From an uncultured Lachnospiraceae bacterium (GTDB lineage: Bacteria > Bacillota_A > Clostridia > Lachnospirales > Lachnospiraceae), in NCBI GenBank assembly GCA_902801585.1, contig CADCIU010000012.1, forward strand, positions 1-47,550: a stretch of DNA of 47,550 bases. The letters are read 5' to 3'. The translations under genes were made by a program, and so were the position numbers. The notes below the pieces were generated by a model, which did no database searches, was not told the DNA's origin, and saw only the letters and a program-made list of their open reading frames with translations. Position 1 is the first letter of the stretch; each line of letters starts with the position of its first letter. Of the stretch, positions 42,855 through 47,550 are shown piece after piece.

Positions 42855-43988
42855 ATGAATTACGCCAACAAAAAAGCCGGGGATCTTCTTCATACACCGG
42901 AGGGCGTCAGGGACTGCTACGGCAAAGAGAATACGGCAAAACAGGCAACGATCAGCAAGATCGCCCACGTGATCCGTCTCTACGGATATGAGGACCTGCA
43001 GACGCCGGCCTTTGAGTATTTTGACGTCTTTTCCAATGAGATCGGCACGACTCCTTCCAAGGATCTCTTTAAATTCTTTGACAAAGAAGGTAATACGCTG
43101 GTCCTGAGGCCGGACTTTACTCCTTCCGTCGCCAGATGTGCGGCCAAATACTTCATGGATGAGAAGAGACCGCTCCGTTTCTGTTATCAGGGAAGCGCGT
43201 TCTGCAATACGAACGATCTGCAGGGCAAGCTCAAAGAGACGACCCAGATGGGCGCGGAACTGATGAACGACGCCGGCGCCCAGGCGGACGGAGAGATGAT
43301 CGCGATGCTGATCGAAAGCCTTCTTGCGGCGGGACTTCATGATTTCCAGATCAGTGCGGGAAATGTCGAGTATTTCAAAGCGGTCTGTGAACACCTGTCG
43401 ATGGACGCATCAGTGGAGATGGCACTTCGGGACGAGATCTCGGGCAAGAACTATTTTGCCGCGGAAGATCTGCTGAGAAATGAGGGATACTCCAAAGATG
43501 AGAGAGATCTGTTCCTCAGGATCAGAGACTTCATGGAAACGGAAGAAGACCTTGAGTCCGCGGCTCATTCGGCGCCGTCGGAGCGCGCAAGGGAAGCGAT
43601 CAGAAGACTGATCGACGTCTATCACGTTGTGGATGCCTACGGACTGAACGGATATCTGAGCTTCGACCTGTCGCTCCTTAGCAAATACCATTATTACACG
43701 GGGATCATTTTCAAGGGCTATACATACGGCACAGGAGAGCCCATCGCTTCGGGCGGACGATACGACCAGCTTCTGAGCTATTTTGGCAAAACAGCGCCGG
43801 CCATCGGCTGCATGATCTCCATCGATCCGTTGATGGAGGCCCTCAGAAGACAGCGCCTGATCGACGTCACAGAGCCCGAAATCCATGAGATCTATTACAA
43901 TAAGGACAATTATCTCGAAGCCCTTAAAGCGGCCAAAATGAGCCGTACAGCGGGGTATAGGACGGTCCTGCTGCCGGAGAACGGCTGA
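42855..43988 (+). CDS. hisZ: ATP phosphoribosyltransferase regulatory subunit
   Basis: This 377-residue paralogue of histidyl-tRNA synthetase forms a complex with short HisG and is needed for its activity and feedback control. The class II synthetase-like core is clear: TPEGVRDCYGKE, VLRPDFTPSVARCAA and ASGGRYDQLLSYFG. The protein is shorter than a true HisRS and lacks its anticodon-binding domain. It opens the his operon after a strong promoter, with AAGGAGA 7 bases before the ATG. hisG follows after 15 bases. Confidence 0.93.
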   Translation: MNYANKKAGDLLHTPEGVRDCYGKENTAKQATISKIAHVIRLYGYEDLQTPAFEYFDVFSNEIGTTPSKDLFKFFDKEGNTLVLRPDFTPSVARCAAKYFMDEKRPLRFCYQGSAFCNTNDLQGKLKETTQMGAELMNDAGAQADGEMIAMLIESLLAAGLHDFQISAGNVEYFKAVCEHLSMDASVEMALRDEISGKNYFAAEDLLRNEGYSKDERDLFLRIRDFMETEEDLESAAHSAPSERAREAIRRLIDVYHVVDAYGLNGYLSFDLSLLSKYHYYTGIIFKGYTYGTGEPIASGGRYDQLLSYFGKTAPAIGCMISIDPLMEALRRQRLIDVTEPEIHEIYYNKDNYLEALKAAKMSRTAGYRTVLLPENG

Positions 43989-44003
43989 ACAGCGGAGGTT
44001 ACA

Positions 44004-44645
44004 GTGAACGATTACATTACCATAGCCCTCACCAAGGGCCGCCTTGCGGACCAGACGATGCAGCTCCTTGAAAAGGCCGGTTACAGCTGTGAGGAGCTCA
44101 AAGACAAAAAGTCCCGCAAACTGATCTTTGTAAACGAAGCACAGAAGCTTCGGTTCTTCCTCGCCAAAGGGCCTGACGTGCCGACCTATGTGGAATACGG
44201 AGCGGCGGACATCGGCGTCGTCGGATCCGACATCATCATGGAGGAGAACCGCAGAGTATATGAGGTGCTGGACCTGGGATTCGGAAAATGCCGGATGTGC
44301 GTCTGCGGCCCCGAAGAATCGGTGGACCTTTTGAAACATCATGAGATGATCCGTGTCACTTCCAAGTATCCCAACATCGCAAGAGAGTATTTTTATAACA
44401 GAAAGCACCAGACAGTGGATATCATCAAGCTGAACGGATCGGTGGAGCTGGGACCGATCGTAGACCTGGGGGACGTGATCGTCGACATTGTGGAGACCGG
44501 ATCCACGCTCAAAGAAAACGGCCTCAGTGTCCTGGAGGAAGTCTGCCCCATCTCCGCGAGAATGATCGTCAATCAGGTCTCCATGCAGATGAAGACGCGG
44601 CGCGTCCGGGAGATCATCGCAAACGTCAGAGACTGTCTGGAATAA
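44004..44645 (+). CDS. hisG: ATP phosphoribosyltransferase catalytic subunit, short form
   Basis: This 213-residue enzyme joins ATP and PRPP in the first step of histidine synthesis. It has TIALTKGRLADQTM at the start, VEYGAADIGVVGSDII, and the PRPP-binding DVIVDIVETGSTLKENGL. It is the short HisG type without the C-terminal regulatory domain, which is why HisZ is required. The start is GTG 44004 with GGAGG 5-6 bases upstream. Confidence 0.96.
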   Translation: MNDYITIALTKGRLADQTMQLLEKAGYSCEELKDKKSRKLIFVNEAQKLRFFLAKGPDVPTYVEYGAADIGVVGSDIIMEENRRVYEVLDLGFGKCRMCVCGPEESVDLLKHHEMIRVTSKYPNIAREYFYNRKHQTVDIIKLNGSVELGPIVDLGDVIVDIVETGSTLKENGLSVLEEVCPISARMIVNQVSMQMKTRRVREIIANVRDCLE

Positions 44646-44686
44646 GTGTTTAACATCATCGGTCAGAAAGGAAGCCGGCATTACAA

Positions 44687-45985
44687 ATGAGAATAGTTAA
44701 GCTCGACCAAAATACGAAGGCACAGGCGCTGGAAAAACTGATCGGCCGCGGCGCGTCCGGTTACGGAGAGTATGAAAAGACGGTACAGGAGATCATCGCG
44801 GATGTCCGCGCCGACGGCGACAAGGCGCTCATCGCCTACAGCAAAAAGTTCGACCGCTGCGATCTGACGCCGGAAACGATGCGCGTTTCCAAAGAGGAGA
44901 TCCGTGCAGCTTATGCTTCTCTGGATCCCGCTCTCATAGAGGTCATGAAGAAAGCGGCTCAGAACATCCGCGTCTATCACGAAAAGCAAAAGCGCAGCAG
45001 CTGGATCACGACAAACGAAAACGGAGTGATCCTGGGACAGAAGATCACGCCGATCGGCGTTTCGGGCTGCTATGTGCCCGGGGGACGCGCCGTATATCCT
45101 TCCAGCGTCCTCATGAACATCGTTCCCGCCAAAACAGCGGGCGTCGAAAAGATCATCATGTGCACGCCGCCGGGAGCAGACGGCAGAGCGGCAGCGGGGA
45201 CTGTAGTCGCGGCGGATATCGCGGGCGCCGATGAGATCTATAAAGTCGGCGGCGCCCAGGCGATCGCGGCCATGGCCTACGGGACGGAGACGATCCCCAA
45301 GGTGGACAAGATCACAGGCCCCGGCAATATTTTCGTCGCTCTGGCCAAAAAGGCGTGTTTCGGCGTGACCGGCATTGATTCCGTCGCCGGCCCCAGTGAG
45401 ATTCTTGTCATAGCGGACGAAACGGCGAATCCGAGGTTTGTAGCCGCGGATCTGCTGTCACAGGCCGAGCATGACCCGATGGCCAGTGCCATTCTTCTGA
45501 CGACGGACGAAACGCTCGCAGCCAAAGTCAGCAGCGAAGTGGACGGTTTTCTCAGGACACTCTCCAGAGCCGGGATCATCGAACAGTCTCTAAATGACTA
45601 CGGGTATATCTTTGTCGGCGAGACGATGGACGACCTCATTGAGGCAGCCAATACGATCGCCTCGGAACACCTGGAGATCATCACAAAGAATCCTTTTGAA
45701 GTCATGACAAAGATCCGAAATGCCGGCGCGATCTTCCTGGGCAGTTATTCTTCCGAGCCCCTCGGTGACTATTTTGCCGGCCCCAACCATATCCTTCCCA
45801 CAAACGGCACGGCGAGGTTTTTCTCACCTTTGGGAGTAGATGACTTTGTCAAGAAAAGCAGCATCATTTCGTATTCGAAAGATGCGCTCCGCGCCGTACA
45901 CAAGGACATCGAGATGTTTGCGCTCAGTGAAGGGCTGACAGCCCATGCCAATTCCATTGCTGTCAGGTTTGAAGATGAGGAATGA
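44687..45985 (+). CDS. hisD: Histidinol dehydrogenase
   Basis: This 432-residue zinc enzyme oxidises L-histidinol to L-histidine with two NAD+. GVSGCYVPGGRAVYPSSVLM, QAIAAMAYGTETIPKVDKI, GPGNIFVALAKK and QAEHDPMASAILLTT hold NAD and zinc ligands (Gln, His). Length is normal. It ends with ATGA overlapping a possible upstream start of hisB. The order hisG-hisD-hisB is common in clostridia. Confidence 0.97.
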   Translation: MRIVKLDQNTKAQALEKLIGRGASGYGEYEKTVQEIIADVRADGDKALIAYSKKFDRCDLTPETMRVSKEEIRAAYASLDPALIEVMKKAAQNIRVYHEKQKRSSWITTNENGVILGQKITPIGVSGCYVPGGRAVYPSSVLMNIVPAKTAGVEKIIMCTPPGADGRAAAGTVVAADIAGADEIYKVGGAQAIAAMAYGTETIPKVDKITGPGNIFVALAKKACFGVTGIDSVAGPSEILVIADETANPRFVAADLLSQAEHDPMASAILLTTDETLAAKVSSEVDGFLRTLSRAGIIEQSLNDYGYIFVGETMDDLIEAANTIASEHLEIITKNPFEVMTKIRNAGAIFLGSYSSEPLGDYFAGPNHILPTNGTARFFSPLGVDDFVKKSSIISYSKDALRAVHKDIEMFALSEGLTAHANSIAVRFEDEE

Positions 45986-45996
45986 GAGGTAGTCAC

Positions 45997-46590
45997 ATGG
46001 AAAAGAGAATCGCGGAAGTTCACAGAAAGACGGGAGAGACGGATATTTCCATGCGCTTTTGTCTGGACGGCAGCGGAAAAGCGGACCTGTCGACCGGGAT
46101 CGGCTTTTTTGACCACATGATGGATGCTTTCACAAGACACGGACTCTTCGATATGAAGCTCAAAGCGGAAGGCGACCTGCACGTAGACGGGCACCACACC
46201 GTGGAAGACACCGGCATCGTGCTGGGACAGGCGATCAAGGAAGCCGTCGGTGATAAAAAAGGGATCCGGCGATACGGTTTTTTTATCCTGCCCATGGACG
46301 AGGCTCTGGTCCTCTGTGCGGTGGACCTGTGCGGAAGGCCCTATTTTGTCATGGAAGGCGCTCCCTTCACCGCGCCGATGGTGGGAGATTTTGACACGGA
46401 ACTTGTGAGAGAATTCTTCTATTCCGTATCCTACAGCGCGGCGATGAACCTGCACTTCAGGATCCTCTCCGGGACCAATGCCCATCACGTGATCGAGGGC
46501 ATGTTCAAGTGTTTTGCGAAAGCGCTGGATATGGCTGCAATGAGAGAGGAGCGCATAGAAGACGTGCTCAGCACCAAAGGGAGCCTTTAA
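45997..46590 (+). CDS. hisB: Imidazoleglycerol-phosphate dehydratase
   Basis: This 197-residue monofunctional dehydratase converts imidazoleglycerol phosphate to imidazoleacetol phosphate. Metal-binding motifs FFDHMMDAF, DGHHTVEDTGI and GTNAHHVIEGMFK are intact. Start ATG 45997 is preferred because GAGG lies 7 bases upstream; an ATG at 45982, overlapping the hisD stop, has no spaced ribosome binding site. There is no fused phosphatase domain, so histidinol phosphate would need a separate enzyme. Confidence 0.95.
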   Translation: MEKRIAEVHRKTGETDISMRFCLDGSGKADLSTGIGFFDHMMDAFTRHGLFDMKLKAEGDLHVDGHHTVEDTGIVLGQAIKEAVGDKKGIRRYGFFILPMDEALVLCAVDLCGRPYFVMEGAPFTAPMVGDFDTELVREFFYSVSYSAAMNLHFRILSGTNAHHVIEGMFKCFAKALDMAAMREERIEDVLSTKGSL

Positions 46591-46601
46591 TCATTTCACA
46601 A

Positions 46602-46624
46602 ATTATTGCATATAGATTATTGCA
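46602..46624 (+). repeat. 14-bp direct repeat between hisB and the hisI-like gene
   Basis: ATTATTGCA occurs at 46602 and 46616 (period 14), between the hisB stop and the next start. It is another short direct repeat in an intergenic gap. Confidence 0.55.
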
Positions 46625-46637
46625 ACGAGGAACATCC

Positions 46638-47550
46638 ATGGATACCAACTATAAGAAACTGATCCCCGCTATATATTTGCAGAATTCCAAAGCTGTAAGG
46701 AGCCTCACAGACCACGCAGCCGTCAGTGATGATCCTGTCTTACTCGCCGCTCATTACGACAACGGCTATACAGACGCGCTCATGATCTTTGACCTTGCGG
46801 ACAGCGACGGCGACCAGGAAGCTCACAATGACCTGATCAGAGAGATCTGTTCAAAGATCCGCATCCCCGTGATCGCGGCAGGACACATAAAGAGAATGGA
46901 GGACATTAAAAAGTTTCTCTACGCAGGCTGTGCCATGGCCTGCCTGAATCTCTCCAAAGCGGACAACGCCGGGATCGCGGCAGAAGTGGCAGACAAATTC
47001 GGTGCAGACAAGATCGCGGCATGCTTCTCGGATCAGCAGCAGCTGCCGCAGGAAGATGATCCCGTTTGGCAGAATATCACATGCCTAGTCTATGTTGGAG
47101 AAGATCCGCTTTCAGACTCTGTCAAAATACCGGAGAGCGTATCTTTGATCCTTCAGATCGCGGAAGCCGACTGCGTCAAAGTCTCACTGACACCTGCACA
47201 CGTACACGGCGTGACCGGAAACGGAGTGAACACGAGAGTGGACAAACTCTCTCATGTCAGAAACAAGCTGGTCTCGTCGGGGATCCCTGTCAGGATCCGC
47301 AAGGCAAATTACAAATGGGGCGACTTTAAGCTGGGACCGGACGGATTGCTCCCCGTGGTGGTTCAGGAGGCGTCAACAGACCAGGTCCTCATGGTCGCCT
47401 ATATGAACGAAGAGGCCTACAATATGACGGTCTCGACCGGCAGGATGACCTACTGGTCCAGGAGCCGGCAGGAGATCTGGGTCAAAGGCCTGACCAGCGG
47501 ACATTTTCAGTATCTTCAGTCACTGACGGCAGATTGTGACATGGACACGC
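46638..47550 (+). CDS. hisI: HisF-like degenerate domain fused to phosphoribosyl-AMP cyclohydrolase (HisI), 3'-truncated by window edge
   Basis: The frame is open from ATG 46638 to the last base (304 codons visible). Residues about 230-304 are the start of HisI: GLLPVVVQEASTDQVLMVAYM, YWSRSRQEIW, TSGHFQYLQS and the metal-binding DCDMDT. HisI opens the ring of phosphoribosyl-AMP. The first ~130 residues resemble the first half of HisF/HisA (LIPAIYLQ, DPVLLAAHYDNGYTDAL, IPVIAAGHIKRMEDIKKFLYAG). However, the catalytic Asp of PAID/PCLD is Tyr13 and the HisF Asp130 position is not conserved, so this part is probably inactive. A C-terminal HisE domain may follow outside the window. A GAGGAA element precedes the start. 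Confidence 0.85.
   Translation, partial: MDTNYKKLIPAIYLQNSKAVRSLTDHAAVSDDPVLLAAHYDNGYTDALMIFDLADSDGDQEAHNDLIREICSKIRIPVIAAGHIKRMEDIKKFLYAGCAMACLNLSKADNAGIAAEVADKFGADKIAACFSDQQQLPQEDDPVWQNITCLVYVGEDPLSDSVKIPESVSLILQIAEADCVKVSLTPAHVHGVTGNGVNTRVDKLSHVRNKLVSSGIPVRIRKANYKWGDFKLGPDGLLPVVVQEASTDQVLMVAYMNEEAYNMTVSTGRMTYWSRSRQEIWVKGLTSGHFQYLQSLTADCDMDT

Noticed and set aside
47066..47329. An 87-codon + strand frame near the window end
   Set aside because: It lies in another frame inside the HisF-like/HisI fusion gene, which is open from 46638 to the end of the window.

Overview
This window looks like chromosomal DNA from a Gram-positive, probably spore-forming clostridium (Bacillota, most likely Lachnospiraceae or a close relative). 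The evidence is the gene orders dgt-dnaG-rpoD-trmK-nif3, rpmB/yloU-yloV-recG, rsmD-coaD and DUF2953-gerW, the short HisG with HisZ, RecU, a GerW-type spore protein, and strong AGGAGG-type ribosome binding sites. Nearly all genes lie on the + strand. The exceptions are rpsT, rpmB and two tRNA-Leu genes. No prophage, transposon, CRISPR array or plasmid gene was seen.

Layout. 1-8778: the C-terminal part of a giant multi-domain cell-surface protein with Cna-B-like domains and an unusual sorting signal. 8.9-11.4 kb: a pyridoxal/pyridoxamine kinase, two tRNA-Val genes, a family 2 glycosyltransferase and two tRNA-Leu genes on the opposite strand. 11.6-19.2 kb: the replication/transcription block dgt, dnaG, rpoD, trmK, nif3, then a TGS-uridine-kinase-like nucleoside kinase. 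19.2-22.0 kb: RNase P RNA, then a coupled pair of CobW-type GTPases, one with a huge His/Asp-rich metal-binding insert and one fused to a DUF1980-like domain. 22.1-28.3 kb: rpsT on the minus strand, then a LicD-type transferase, a glycosyltransferase, a conserved unknown protein, the DUF2953-GerW pair, and an IspD/TarI-like cytidylyltransferase with an NAD-dependent epimerase. LicD, the cytidylyltransferase and the epimerase could together make and transfer a CDP-activated polyol phosphate to a surface glycan.

28.4-34.2 kb: rpmB (minus strand) diverges from an Asp23-like protein (yloU), the FakA-like yloV and recG. A DegV (FakB-like) protein follows, so kinase and fatty-acid-carrier homologues lie close together. 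34.2-38.6 kb: the two subunits of a type IIA topoisomerase, which resembles topoisomerase IV because the A subunit lacks a GyrA box. 38.7-42.7 kb: rsmD, coaD, a coiled-coil protein, a small membrane protein, an RluA-type pseudouridine synthase and recU. 42.7 kb to the end: a histidine operon, hisZ-hisG-hisD-hisB and then a gene cut by the window edge that joins a degenerate HisF-like half-barrel to HisI.

Two things stand out beyond the genes. First, short tandem direct repeats (periods 10-17 bp, 2-7 copies, each locus with its own sequence) recur in gaps between genes, often on or just after a stop codon. Second, several near-consensus promoters carry inverted or helically phased repeats that look like operators: yloU, degV, rsmD and his. 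All coordinates and motifs were read by eye. Family names rest on recognition of motifs, not on a database search.
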